Shown here: piece after piece, positions 11,225 through 23,789 of the stretch
Numbering within the stretch: position 1 is the first letter of the stretch
Layout of the letters: every line of letters begins with the position of its first letter
Assembly: GCA_030386875.1 (NCBI GenBank)
Contig: CM059562.1
Span: 62,928,201 to 62,992,200 of the forward strand
DNA from: Morinoia aosen
Lineage: Eukaryota; Arthropoda; Malacostraca; Amphipoda; Talitridae
DNA length: 64,000 nucleotides
Direction of reading: 5' to 3'
Translations under genes and position numbers: made by a program
The notes under the pieces: model-generated
Seen by the model: only the letters and a program-made list of their open reading frames with translations
What the model was told of the DNA's origin: nothing
Database searches by the model: none

Positions 11225-13097
11225 TCATGGGTCCTCTTCATTGCCGCGAGATTCATGGCCATTGCCCAATTTATTAAAGAGCCAGTAAGCACTCGTCCGA
11301 TGGAGGCTAGCAGTTGGGATCAGGGGCTTTCCATGGTTCACTGTACTTAGACCTGGCAGCGTGCAGGTGGTGTGGTAGTACGCGTTTACTCATTGACCCT
11401 TGCGGTATTCTTCGTAATTCGCTCGTAAGCTTAGTAAAATATTACGCCACGTCTTCCACAGGTTAGTGTTGCACTTGGTCGGAGGTATTTCAGTGTTGAA
11501 GTACTATCTTGAAATTGAAACACTGTGCAGCTTTATTGATTCAGCGAACGTTCACAATAAGGTGTTTCAGTGCCCTCATGACTGCCTGTTCATTTAATAT
11601 CGTTTGGCTTGTGTAGGTGATTGCTCATGACAGCGATGCTCTTTCAACTGCCAATGACACATTCAACGCCTCTTTAGGTTTAAGGTTTTACTGACTTCTT
11701 TAGGTTTTAAAACGAGTAAAGTTTGGCTTCTTCGGTCGTGAAGTCAATGAGAGCATAGACATCAGTAGTTCGTCGTTTAAGGTTTGTACGATCAAATTGT
11801 ATCGTTTGACTGCTATTCACTTGATGACATGTCAACGATCAAGGCAACAAATTAAAGAATTGCTAAGATTATACAACTGATTTGCTTAAGCTCTCCCTTG
11901 GTATAAACTAAAAACGTTTGAAAACTGAAATTAAAATTCTTAAAAAACGGGAAAAGTTAATGTTTCAGTTCTTCCAATTAAGACACCGTGTGATGCAACC
12001 ATGCTCTTGCAATTGTTGCGTTTTTAAAACGAAATTGCGGCGCTATTTTAAACATTTTGTTCATGTTGTCGTAGCATTAATTACTCACAACGAAGCCAAT
12101 TTGTTATTCCTCTTTTTTATCTATCTCATCGCGTCGTAGAATTATCGCCCACTAAACTCAGCAATTTGAAACCATTAGTAGCGATGCCTCGATGCCATTT
12201 CAAAGCGCAGGTTAGGCTATCAAAATATTTGGCATTTCCTTAAATTTTGAACCTATGATGCATCCTAACTACGTTTTTCGTGAAGTCCATAAATGATAAC
12301 ATAGATTCATTCATGCAATTTACTTTGAGCAAAATTGTCTGACCCCAAGAAATGAACCCTGTCTTCAGTCAGTCACCTGCACAAAAAGCAATAAGCGATC
12401 CTGTTCCCCATGAAGTGCGTAAAAACATTTGTATGGCAAACATACAATTACGGCCGCAATGCAGCATTAATGTTTATGTACCTCAAATTAATATCTACAC
12501 TCTCCATGGAGTGGATACATAATTACCAGAGTTGATAACGCTAAATTTATTGTGGGCATCTCAGTGAAACTTTCCCATTCTGATCAGTAATGGATGTGGT
12601 TTCATTTGTTTCCCTGCGGAAACCCCTGTCGTTTCACTGCGGAAACTGGCAGGTTAATATAAAATAGGAGAAATGATTCAATTACAGAAGAAACCCATGG
12701 CGCTGTGTGTATAAGTGGGCTTGCCACCCCCCCAATTTGGGGAAGGCGTTGTGGGTACCTGGTACAGTAAATCTCTCAGTCCATGCTGAATTAAAATATC
12801 CTACATTAATGTCGAATTATAATGTGAGGGATTACTAGTAATAGATTGTAATCTAAATTTGAACTGCCATCACTTGGATATTCGATAGCACTTATAAAGA
12901 TTATTTTCAGATCAGACTGATGAACGACAATGCTAGTTGTGACGCTTCGCCGAAAATATATCGTACATAGCGATAGCGATTACCAATGATGGTTAGTTTT
13001 CGAATGTGCATTAGTTTATTTATTTGATAACGTGTGATATAAATTTTATTTATTTTAAGCTTCATTTCAGTTTCAGTATTATACTGTATTTAACATT
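11225..13097. other. noncoding block
   Basis: Somewhat GC-richer between 11220 and 11480, but no frame, splice-site pair or transposase motif stands out. A perfect small palindrome, ccccaatttgggg, lies at 12730-12742. Confidence 0.45.
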
Positions 13098-13253
13098 CAT
13101 GCAAAACAAAAACGATCAAAATGTTCACAGAGACCAAGAAAATCGTTTACTTCATTTTCACCTGTGCTACATATTTTCACTTATTTCATTACGCAGTTCA
13201 TTTGTATCACTAAAGCTGTATATGACAACATAGTAGAAGTGTTTATCAAATGA
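13098..13253 (+). repeat. dispersed repeat B, copy 1
   Basis: About 155 bp that aligns in direct orientation with 22402-22562. Shared landmarks in order are caaaacaa at the start, atattttca, ttatttcatt / ctatttcatt, tatcactaaa / tttcactaaa, ctgtatatg / ctgtacatg, acatag / acatgg and tgtttatcaa at the end. No coding capacity is shared. Probably two old copies of a short interspersed or nonautonomous element. Confidence 0.7.
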
Positions 13254-15100
13254 ATAAATCAAATAATAAATAAATATATTAATTTTTATCAAAGTTTCAC
13301 CAAATTCAAGAGAAGAACAATCTCTATCAATTTCATGTTGAATGTTCACTGCTGTAATATATGTTACAGTTTCAGTTGCTTCATCATATAATGATGGAGC
13401 AGAAGTGTTATCCTAAGTGCTAAAGCAAATCCTATGCCAAACGACCGTTATCTTTTAAGGGGTTAATCCAAAAGAAAGTTAAATATTTCATGATTACTAA
13501 TTCTCTCAAGTACATTTGACCTTCTTCATTGTATTCAGTTTACCCAAATTTCTTTTCTGGAAGTCTTCTGCATTCTGTGCGCGAAACGCAGTATTGCGTC
13601 ATGGACGCTATTGAACAATTGCCAATTTCTATTGAGTTCCATCGAATTCTACGAACACATCGCTTTTATACGAGCATGAGCATCACATGAGCTATTTGCA
13701 ACACAGGTTGATATCATCACTTCAATTTTTAAATTATTTCGATAATAGTCATCGCTTTCGACAACTTCCGAAGCTTTTGTTGCAAAACAGGATCCTACCC
13801 ACATGACTGTCTACAATCTTGTCTATTGTTAGGATCCATTCCTTTTGTTGTATTACGGCGTCGTACTACGGAGACGTTGCTGAGAAAACCTCTTTGAGAT
13901 AACTTCTATTGAGGGCCAGTCTGAGATGATCCAAATCTGTTTTTTGTGCGTGTACGGTTTGTTTGTATTTCTAAACATAAATGAGAATTTCATTGAGATT
14001 TCGAGTGAGTCCCCTAAGGAACCTAGCGAGAGTTTAAATTTATGACATTTTCCACACTTGGGGCACATTTACTGGTAGTTATTTATCGGGCTCTGCATTT
14101 TTTCTTAGGAGACTGTCTTCTAATGCAAATTCAGGTGACGTTGAGTAGTTGGTAAATAAAATAAAAATTTATTAATTACAGCTGCTTTCCATTAACCTAA
14201 ACCAATGCGTGGATTGTAATTCGATGACTATCGCTCTAAATTTCTAACACATGTTTATTTTTGTGAAAGTCATGCCTGGTTTTATTTCACAGAAGCTGCG
14301 GTGTAAATTTTGCAGCTTAAAGTTGGCAAATTGGATGAGTCAATTTTTAGCTAATTGAAACTATATTCTGAATTGAATTTATACTTTGAAGAAGAGGAGA
14401 AAACACAGTTGTAAAACATTTACTAAATAAAATTAAATGAAATTTAAAAGTTGTTAAAATTCAGACCATTCTCACTGTAATATAATATTAGCCTTACTCA
14501 AGTAGAATTGTTAATTGAAACAATTACAATTTCTACGAAATACCCTAGACGAAGTAGGAGAGGTTTCGAAGGTGGAACATTTCTTGTCTCGTTACTCTCC
14601 CTCCCGATGTTCATACACCACAGATGCTGTTTCGAATTGAAATTGATTCAAACTAATTTTGTGTGAAGTTTGCATGCTGTCCCGATTATACTTTTCCACA
14701 TACCCTCGTGAACGCTCATGTGTTGTAATTTTGGTTGATAACTCGTCCACACGAAGAACTGCATAAATTTGATTTCAATGTTTGAAGTATGACAACCACT
14801 ATGAATGTAAATCGTATGCTCGGGCCGAATCTTTCTAAATATTATACTCACATGAAATGAGTGCAGTGACATGCAATCATGTTATATGCCTTGATTGCTC
14901 AAAAACTCGTTGGATTAATAAGTTTATATTTTATGTAGTAAAAGTAGCTTTATTGTTCTATAAAGCCTTTGGACGCATGTTTTTATTCGCTCAAATCAAG
15001 AGTATAGCCTTCCTCCACTATCCCTGAGCTGGATTTTGATTTACAAACATGAATAACCTTTGTTCAAAAAGATGTTTTCAAATGAGATATCCTTCTCAAG
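13254..15100. other. noncoding block
   Basis: No supportable feature. Several short frames are open on the minus strand but have no recognisable content. Confidence 0.45.
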
Positions 15101-15259
15101 CGAGAACAATCGGAGAATCTTCGAGGGGAAGCCGTGCGATCGGGAACTAATGACACAGCCCGGTCATTCTTATCGCCGGCTGCGCTCGTCTCTAAGGAAC
15201 TTCGTCTGACGACGCAGGGCGAAGACCAAGCAAAGCAGGAAATTTACGACCTTCTATCG
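15101..15259 (+). CDS. orphan exon candidate, 53 codons
   Basis: A GC-rich island in AT-rich DNA. It is preceded by a pyrimidine-rich acceptor (ccttctcaag at 15091-15100) and followed by a good donor (gtaagc at 15260). It is exactly 159 bp, phase 0 to 0. The single open frame reads REQSENLRGEAVRSG at its start and SKELRLTTQGEDQ and EIYDLLS towards its end: hydrophilic, charged and protein-like. I recognise no family. No partner exon was found nearby, so it could be an exon of a gene with very large introns or a fossil. Upstream the frame closes at a TGA near 15083. Confidence 0.35.
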
Positions 15260-17200
15260 GTAAGCAATCATTCTCGACCGCAGGTCGGAGCTCAGCTCAA
15301 GCAAAAGAATTAAACGATGTTCTGACCTTTTACAGAAAATTTATTTGCTTGAAAATTGTAGATACAGTAGTAAAGAAATATATGTTTTCTTAAGTTTGGT
15401 CTACGTAGTTTAATGAAAAGCATTAGGACGTTTACAAAGCAATTTGAATTGTTTGTGAGGAATGATTTAGGAATGCTTCAATCGTACTTCAGTGTTGCAT
15501 TTCTCGACTCATTCAGAGACGAATAATGAGGTCAACTCTCTAGCAGCAGTAGGGCGATGAAAAATAGTAATTATTTTTTTCAACTGTTTTTTTTTTTGGG
15601 CCACTCAATTACCGTAATTAATGGATTACTGCTGCATTCATAGTGTGCTTGTGTTTTGATAGAAGATATTGAAAAGTACTCTTTCAAAGCATGAAAATTG
15701 CATATTTGTTCAATGAATAAAAAAACATGGATGATCTTAGACACATAATAAAGAGCTGAGGTCTTCATTAAAAAAGTTTGATAATTCTTCACAGCTAGGA
15801 AAAATTATGTGGCTGAACTCAAACTTCATAGAGTTCATTACTCTTGAATGATTATGAGGAGTTCACAGCTCAATTCCCGAAAAATTTCTCAATCATGTGT
15901 AAGCGAATAGATTTTCTTGCATTTCATTCAATTTTTCCTAATTTAGAAACCTTGTTTCAAATGATCTGTAGAGCTTATGTGCGGACACAACGGCATATGT
16001 GCGTGGCGCCTCTTACAGAGCACAAACGAGAGCAATTGTACATTTTCACCTATCAACTAAATAATATAAAACAAATGACCCATGGAGTTTCATTGCCTCT
16101 TGCCCTGAGTTAAAGGCTATTGTGCAAGTAAGGTACGTACGGACGTACCTCTCCCTTTCTGAAAACGTTTCATTAATTCGTTGGTTCTTCCGTAAAATTT
16201 TATGATCCAGTTTGACACCGTGCATTTCCCGTTGTGAAGGATTTCATGCAGTGACGAGGATCGGTGGGAAGGTGCGCAATACGTAACCACGTTACTCAGC
16301 ATCTCGTGTATTTCCCATCACAACTGTGGGCCTCTGTTCGTTCTTGTGCATACTTGTTTCAGTGTACCTCCAGAACTGCTCATCAGCTATTTCCAAATAT
16401 TGAAGACTATCAATGAATGTTTTATTGAACTCTTGATGTGTTCGCTTGTTTGATTTTGAACATGTATTCGAACGACTGATTAAGCACTGCTGATCAAAAT
16501 TTAATCCTTGATCCATTTTTCGACCCTGTTTTCGGAGAGATATGCAGAATATCCTCGTATCAAGCATTCAACTTTTTTCAATTTTTCACTAACGTTGATG
16601 TTAATTGTATTCATAACACTAATTCCTTTGATTTTCAAATTTTATATTCCTTTAATTGCTCACTTTGACTTCCACCCAAGTCCAGTGAGTATGCTCGGTA
16701 CAGTTATTGATTTTACTTATTGTTACTCAGTACGGGCCACAACAAATTAGCCTGTGAGTGGAGGCTTCAAATTCGTGAATGACCTTCAGCTTAAAATATC
16801 TTCCTCAGTTTTGAAAATCAGATCCACATTTTTGTAGCATGACAATATCTGTACTCTCAAAAATTGGTTTAAAAATTAGGGTCGAGAGCAGCTGCGGTAA
16901 CCCTCCGTGAGTACATATTGACCGATGAAGATTCAATGTTCCTTCAACGAGCCTCTGTCTCAAACGGAGTTATCAATGGTTTCCTTCAGATACGATCCAG
17001 CGCACATGGCCACCTGCATTTAAAAAATATTGATAATTTTTGGGAAGAAAATTGCACACTCTAATTTTGACCTGATGATCTCAGAATGCTTTCCGTGAAG
17101 TTCAACAGTCATTTAAAATCCTTTAAATGTGAATAATAGACAAGAAGATTTACACACAGTGACTGGGACTTGGTTAAACAAACCGCAACATGAAGTTCGG
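15260..17200. other. noncoding block
   Basis: No feature beyond a perfect 8-bp hairpin (aggtacgt at 16131-16138, acgtacct at 16143-16150). A 91-codon minus frame at 16567-16292 is open but unrecognised. Confidence 0.4.
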
Positions 17201-17274
17201 ATCGGTGAGAAAAAATATTTCTCACTCAATAACCATGCGGTTAGAAATGCATCTTTGAAGAGTTATTAGGACTT

Positions 17275-17523
17275 GAAATTTTCACACAGCCACCGTATCC
17301 TCCTGACATTACGCTGCTAGATTTCCACTTCTGGGGACATTTGAATAGTTTGGTGTGCAAATCTCTGATTCATTCCGAAAAAGACCTCATCGATAGAATT
17401 ATCAAAGCTGCACAAGGATTCGCGATACTCTTCGTGTATTCGATTGAATCCAGTAAACATTGCACCGGGCGTTTGAACGCCTGCATAGCAATAGATAGGC
17501 GTCATTTTGAACATCTTTTGTAA
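17275..17523 (+). pseudogene. mariner-like transposase C-terminal fragment
   Basis: The frame reads PPYPPDITLLDFHFWGHLNS, then LVCKSLIHSEKDLIDRI and, at the end, RRHFEHLL followed by a stop. This matches the C-terminus of insect Tc1/mariner-superfamily transposases, which have SPDLTPLDFFLWG around the third catalytic Asp, then a KS-E-DL-RI block, and end in HFEHLL. Here S is replaced by P, and P by L next to the acidic residue. Upstream, 17160-17274 shows only frameshifted traces of the rest. A truncated, dead copy on the plus strand. Confidence 0.8.
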
Positions 17524-17759
17524 ACACTTGAATAACTTTTGAACATCTTGCGTACATAGGCTGTAATTCTGTTCTTTGTGTCTTTGTGCTTATAAAAAAT
17601 GCTTTCTAAACTTCTGCGTTTCATTTCTCCGCCACTTTCAAAACACATACTGTATTTTTCTAGAACACATTTTAAATTTCTAGTTCTTCCCAATTGAAAA
17701 TTAGCACAGTTACGCGGAAGAATTTCGGCAGTTTTTCGCAGTGATCGCAGTTTTGAGAC

Positions 17760-18560
17760 TAACTCCAGCAGTTCACCACAGACAAAATACATGGGAGTCA
17801 ATTTGAATGGCGTTTTTTGGCAGACCTCAGCAGTAATTTTCTACAGTCGAATTGACGCAGCTAGTTCTCTGTCGGCCTTCGTCGTTCCCAGCAGTAAATG
17901 CCTCGGTCGAAAACAGGCAGTAACACGTGTGCTTCCGCTGATGGCGCGTTCGCACATTTACTTCAGTTAGCCCTTCAGTTTTATTTGTATTCTATTTTAA
18001 CATCCTAACATTAGTCTGATTATCTAGATAAATCGCAAATAAAACTCATTGCTTCTTATAGAAGAGGGAAAAGATTAATGAGAGACCTCCCCTTGAATGG
18101 AGTGAATGGGATCACCTTCGTAGGAAAAACTCTTGTTACAAAGGTTTTTCTTGGAGAAAGATAACTGTCGTAGATTGGCGAATCATGGATTTTCCTGATA
18201 TTTATCTGTTGTTTGCAATTACATGTTGTTGCCAAACTATTATTAAATGATATAAGGATTTTAAAATAATGTTAGCCGCATGAAAATGTAAAGCAGTTCT
18301 TAGACGATAACTCGATTGTGTTGAGCATTTATTATTGAACGCTTGAGTCGTGGCCACTAGCAGCCTCTAGCAAATCTAAGCAGATATTCTCGACAGTGCC
18401 GCCGACAGCCTCTGCAGAGATAGTCGTCCGGTCGCTGCACTGCGCTGCGGCGCCACCAACCGCTGCCAAAAACGTCATGAAACTGCCAAAACACAACGCT
18501 GATTTTCAACTGGGTTGTAACTTTTTAACGATACATTTTCGACAAGACGGTGAATGAGTA
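17760..18560. other. GC/CpG-richer segment with open frame
   Basis: Two patches (about 17820-17960 and 18340-18490) are richer in GC and CpG than anything nearby. A frame without initial ATG is open on the plus strand from 18339 to a TGA at 18555-18557 and includes SAEIVVRSLHCAAAPPTAAK. Ala/Pro runs like this arise from GC-rich DNA by chance. The segment could be a promoter-type CpG patch, an exon or an element end. TCAGTT initiator-like hexamers occur at about 17964. Confidence 0.2.
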
Positions 18561-20850
18561 AAAAGTGTTTATTGCATACTTCCCTTTTTGCGTAAGATCC
18601 CAACCTTACGTTACAGTTGGTGAACCTTCCCTTAAATGAAAAACAAAGGAATTCCCCTAGAATTAGTTGTGTTGGAATTTTTTAGTTTTCCAAAACTAGT
18701 AAATTAAAGAAAGTTAACAGCGTCTTTATTTTACGAAGGTCTTTAACTTTAGCTGCAGAGGCTCGAACGCTTCCAAAATTTAAATATTTATTTTTTGCTT
18801 AACAATGTAAGATATGTGTTGTTTTTTTCGACAAAAATTTCATATAAATTAATAATGACATTATTTGCACAACCCTGAACTAAGACGTTATAATTACTCG
18901 TATTTTTGAAGTGTCTCAACGAAGCATTGCTCATGGGCTTCAAAGTTCAATATCCTAATATTTTTACTTAGAGTAGGAAAAGTATGAATAGACACTTATA
19001 TAAATGTATACTACAACAATTAAAGCAAATCCACAGTAGTTCATTCCAATGAGAAGGTATTTGTGTATGAGGATATTGAAATTTTAATAAACCTGAAAGG
19101 GAAATTGTTTGGAATATTGAATGTAAAAAATGAAACAATAACCACTTTAAAAACATAATTTTGGGACTAAATCACAGCATCAAGTGACAAAAAAAATACG
19201 ATTTACTTACACCCAGATTTTGTTGCTAATCTGGAAATATTTAACATTTGGATGAGGAACTGAATGAGCCGTTGAAAATCTGTTTGCCTTTAAAATATGC
19301 AATGACTTTAAATTACGTACGTCCATGAAAATTGACACTTTACGTAAAATAGAAAAGTACTCATATATAAATTTTTGATTTGCAGTTCAAATCATGGAAG
19401 TGGACGTCAGAATCTGTAACAATAACTTACATAGTCATCTGAGCTCTCCCATCTTCCCCTTCAATTTTCGACCGGTACAACCGAATTATTCTGATGCACA
19501 TTGTGCACATCAATATTCATAGGTATTTAAGGTTTCCCAGGGCAACGGGAATTTTACGTTTTTCATTGTAACCGAAAAAATAGATACGAACTTGTTCTCC
19601 TGAAGGGAATGCAAATGAATGTCGAAGTAATCGTGGGCAAAATATTATTGTTTTTTAAAATTCCATGATTTTCAGAATAAGGGCCGATATTTTGTGAAAA
19701 ATTAATAATTTATTTTCCGGAATATTCGCAATAGGAATGGGATGGTATTTTTAGACAAAAATGCTTCGCATGAGATCACAACAAAGTTAACGGAAAGTTA
19801 TCCTCACAGAATAATTTTATTAAGTGAAACCCATCATGTATTGAAGTAAAATAAGAAGTAAAATAAGTAAGATGGGTTTTAAAAAGATTTCAATCTTTGT
19901 TCTTCGAATTCAAAGGTTTCAAAACTAAAATAAATAGGAAATTAATTTAGAAACTGTATTTTCAATAACGCGACGTTTTTTAATTTATCACTCTCTTTGC
20001 TATAATCAATAATAGCATTGTTGTTTTCTAATTCATTTTTTTTCTTGAATTGTACCTGGAATTTTAATGATTAAGATATTAAAATGACTGAAACTGCTCT
20101 TTGAAAATTAAAGTTAGAATGGTCATCACTGTAAAAGTTTATGGAGAACAAGTATAGATACATCCGGGCAATCTTCAAAGCAATCTTTTTTTCGTGTTTG
20201 CTATCGACAATATCAGCAAACGCTGACCTTAATCGCAAATTTATATAATCCCGAGCCTTTTGATGGGGCCATCACACATAAAAATTTAGGAACAGACATG
20301 TCAAATAGAGATTGAAAATATGATTTCGGTTACTCTCAATTCAAAAGTTGTGGTCGGAAACGTAAATGATTGGTATAAGACAAGTGCTTCAGTCTCTAGC
20401 GGTGAAAGATTGGTCAAAACGGCTGCCAATACCAAAAGACAGCAGTAAAACTAATGTGCTAAAGAAACATTATGAACTTCGGTGAAAAAATATTTAAAAT
20501 CATTTACAATGTTCTTGCTCGCTCTCTTAGGTGTGAGCATAGGGACGAGAAAAAAGGGGTGGAACAATTGCTTAATTCGTAGCATTGTACGCATAAAAAT
20601 AAATTTAAATTGAAGAATAACCAAGAAATTTGCTCAGTGAACCTTCGGGCGACGATACGGTCGGCTAAGGCAAGTCAGAAATGAATGAACAATTTTAGAC
20701 ATTGTTAGCTACTGTAATTAGATTGTGCTTCCGTAATTCTTTCATGAAAATACGGATTTTGCTTACAAATGTAACAGCATATTTTGTGCCAGTCACCCTA
20801 CATTTCAGGTGAAAGATTTAGGGTTGCATATTACTCACATTAAATAAGAA
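18561..20850. other. noncoding block
   Basis: AT-rich, no supportable feature. Confidence 0.5.
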
Positions 20851-20914
20851 AGAAAGAAAAAAAGAAAAAGTTAATTTCCAGTAAAGTTTAAGCTTAAAAT
20901 GTATAACATCGGGT

Positions 20915-21541
20915 TTCAAAATGTCTTAACATTAAGATTCTTAGTTGATATTCATACATGGGTTACGCAATGCCTTTGCCAATTGTCGAAACAAATGATT
21001 GAGAGAAATGCACGAAAAAATACGTTCCCTTACTTGCGTTAATCTAATTTTGACAATGCATATATGTACGAGTAACTTGGAAAACATAATCCTAGTGACG
21101 CATTGTTGAAAAGACTTTGGTTAGAGCGCACTTATATTGAAATGCGAGCATATACGAGCATAGGAACGAGTGTTATGAGGGATTAATGTTGAAAGTAAAA
21201 TGGGTAGTTTTAAATTATTCAACGCCTAAGACTATGAAGTCGACTTTCGGAACAATTTTTCATTCTTACGTATCGACTTGTATACCAAATAATGAGCTCG
21301 GAGCGAATACAATATTATACCATAACACAAAATTTATGATATTTCCTACGCTAATAATACTGGCACAAAGGAGTTCACCGAAGTCTAAAACATCAGAATT
21401 ATTTTTGTACTATGCCAACCTTAACATTTGCAACATTGCTGGGACAATACGAGAAGTAAACTACCTAAATAGTGTTGTCATCATACACTCACGAGCGTAA
21501 GAAACGACAAATTTCCACACAAGGCTAACAAGAACATTTTA
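20915..21541 (+). repeat. dispersed repeat A, copy 1
   Basis: About 620 bp that aligns colinearly and in the same orientation with 44695-45335. Landmarks are atgtcttaacat at the start, gggtta / gggtac, aacaaatgat, ttgaaagtaaaat / ttgagagtaaaat, ttcttacgtatcgact / acctacgtatcaact, tacgctaataatactg, gagttcaccgaagtc, accttaacatttgc / ccataacatttgc and cactcacgagcgta. A 104-codon frame (21186-21500) exists in this copy but is broken in the other, so it is probably not conserved coding. Likely an old transposable element family, class unknown. Confidence 0.8.
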
Positions 21542-21912
21542 GGACAGGAATGAGAAAATGAAACTCTGATGTTATATAAAGTTTTTGCATAAGTTGAAGG
21601 TTTAAGTTTATAAACCTAAGCCTTCCCTTAATGAAAACACTAATGATTTTTTCGCTCTCAAACTGTTTGGCAGAACTTCAGCTTGTTAGGTGCGACGAAG
21701 CTGCTCGACCATTTTGCTCATGTCTCTCGTGTGATGAACATCGGTCTTTGTACAATATATCTAGTCATACTACTATTTCTGTGATAAGAAGGTTGTTAAT
21801 TTGTCTAGTCGCTTTCGTCTTTTGTGATCCGCTTATCTAGTCTATACTACCTAAGTGTTAGTTTCTGCATTTTTTCCGATGTGACTGAAAATTATTCTGT
21901 TTTTTTTTCAGC

Positions 21913-21945
21913 CTGAGGATGATGTTTGATACGTCGAAACGTTGC
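21913..21945 (+). other. second hammerhead-core-like motif
   Basis: CTGAGGA at 21913-21919, a hairpin GATG / CGTC (with one G-U pair), then GAAACG starting at 21936. This is the same layout, with the same extra base, as the copy at 4807-4836. Preceded by a T-run. Consistent with the end of a second decayed Penelope-like or related retroelement. Confidence 0.35.
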
Positions 21946-22401
21946 ATTTTATAAATAGACAGAAGTATAGATTTTAATAAATTGCTGTGTTTTAGTACGA
22001 AAATGCTAGGTGGGTTTCTTAACCAACTTACACGTGAAGAAATTAAACTAGTTATTGCATAATATGAATTACATCGCCTTTTAAAATATTGTAATATGGA
22101 AGGCCCTGAGTGGATATACATAGATGGGTGCCATGATGACCCATGTCAATGCTTGTACAAAAAACTGAGAGAAAAAAACATAAAAATGTATCCCATATAC
22201 CAATCGCTGAAGTTCAATAGCGTTTATTTATGAATACAATTAAAGAAATGTAAAAGATGATGAAGTCAGTAGGGTGAAAACTCTTGCGACAGTTTCCACG
22301 TACAATGACATATAAGGATTCATTTGCATACATCTTGAACCAGATAACAGTCTTTAGTTTTAATATGTTCGTTTTCGGTTTTAAATTGTTGAAAATATTA
22401 T

Positions 22402-22562
22402 AGCAAAACAAGAGCAAAAAGTTCAAAACATTTAAACTGTAGCAAAAAAATCTCTCACTGCATTTTTACCTACGCTAAATATTTTCAACTATTTCATTTC
22501 AAAGTTCCTTCGTTTCACTAAAACTGTACATGGAAACATGGCGCAATGTTTATCAAGTAGTT
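22402..22562 (+). repeat. dispersed repeat B, copy 2
   Basis: Direct-orientation partner of 13098-13253; see there for the shared landmarks. It lies between the hammerhead-like motif and the Tc1 pseudogene, in a stretch dense with element remains. Confidence 0.7.
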
Positions 22563-22639
22563 GACTCCTGCTTTAAGTGAATATGGAATTATAAATTTCA
22601 TTTATATTGGTGGTATGAAAACCCAAGGGAAGGCCTTGT

Positions 22640-23160
22640 CAGCATTTTATGAAGGACGCATTATTGGGTTTCATAAATGTAGATAATCAACTCGAGATAT
22701 CTGTAGAGCAGCCAGTGAAAATATAAGTACGAAACAGCGAGCAATAGCACACTGGAAACCAGTTTGCAAGCCCGGTTCATCTTGTGGAAACTGTGGGAAG
22801 CCTAATATTTGACGGATCGATTTAGACACTGTTTGAAAAGAGTGGTTGAGATGAATAAGTGTTCGTCACCGCAAATGATGGCAAGCACGTTTTGTGACAG
22901 TCCAGAAGCAATTTCTCCACGGATAGTGCGTCGAAAGTTAAAGAAAATAAATTTTTGTGAAGACAAATTCCCCAGGAAGACAGTATCAGCAAGAAACAAC
23001 AGATAACTTATGTTTTTTTTGCCTTTAAACACTGAGATTGGACTGTTGATGATTGGAAGCATGTAATGTGGTCTGATGAGTCCAGATTCACCCTTTTTCA
23101 GAACGATGCGCGAGTTAGGTTTTGGCGACAGCCAAATGAAGCTATGGATCCTCCTTGATA
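22640..23160 (+). pseudogene. Tc1-like transposase pseudogene, N-terminal two thirds
   Basis: Fragments in several frames follow the order of a Tc1 transposase. They are a first helix-turn-helix remnant (IIGFHK around 22665), the second DNA-binding domain (SSPQMMASTFCDSPEAISPR, then IVRRKLKKINF, 22863-22960), and the first catalytic block WKHVMWSDESRFTLFQND (23057-23109) with Asp in the SDESRF motif. The sequence then stops resembling a transposase at about 23160, so the second Asp and the final acidic residue are missing. In-frame stops and frameshifts show that it is dead. Flanks show no clear inverted terminal repeat. Confidence 0.85.
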
Positions 23161-23785
23161 GTTAATTCTGCCATGTATCGTTTCGTTTTGTTCGAAAAAA
23201 CTGAGTTAGATTTTATTTTACTTTTCAATATTTCTGTACACCTCTTGTGAGGAATATAATATTTTTGAAAAGTGAAGAGAGAGCCATTATTTGATACTCT
23301 AACATCTATGTAATTACAACAGTAGTGCATTTACGTTCATGTCGATCATATGATTTTAATTTATTGTACAACATTTTTTTTGTATTCTAATTAGCTTTAC
23401 CGCTTTCTTGAATTAAAGAATAGAAAGATTAAAGAATCTTATTTGACACATCCATCTCCGATCTGTTTTTGCCAGTGTTTTGGTTTTCTCTTTGCGAGCT
23501 ACGCAGAACGTACTAGGAGTGCAGCTCATCTTCTTTAATTTTGCCTGCAATGAAATCGTCGGTTGAGGCGGGCTTTACTATAATTATATACTCTTCGGGT
23601 CCAGGATATGTAAGGCAACACCCGAGAAGGATCTGTGACTTATGATTATTCCCTTGTAGGAAGTGCAGGTAATAGAGAGCTCTTTAATTTTTAATAACAA
23701 AGCAAAATTGACAATTGTGTTGGGGAAGAATTTCTGAACACCACAAGCTAGGTTTGAGTGAATAAACCTACAAAGCATTGACGTC
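23161..23785. other. noncoding block
   Basis: Nothing supportable. Confidence 0.5.
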
Positions 23786-23789
23786 TGCT

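Noticed and set aside
16131-16150. Regulatory hairpin aggtacgt/acgtacct
   Set aside because: Perfect 8-bp palindrome but alone, with no gene context. gtacgtacg motifs recur by chance nearby.
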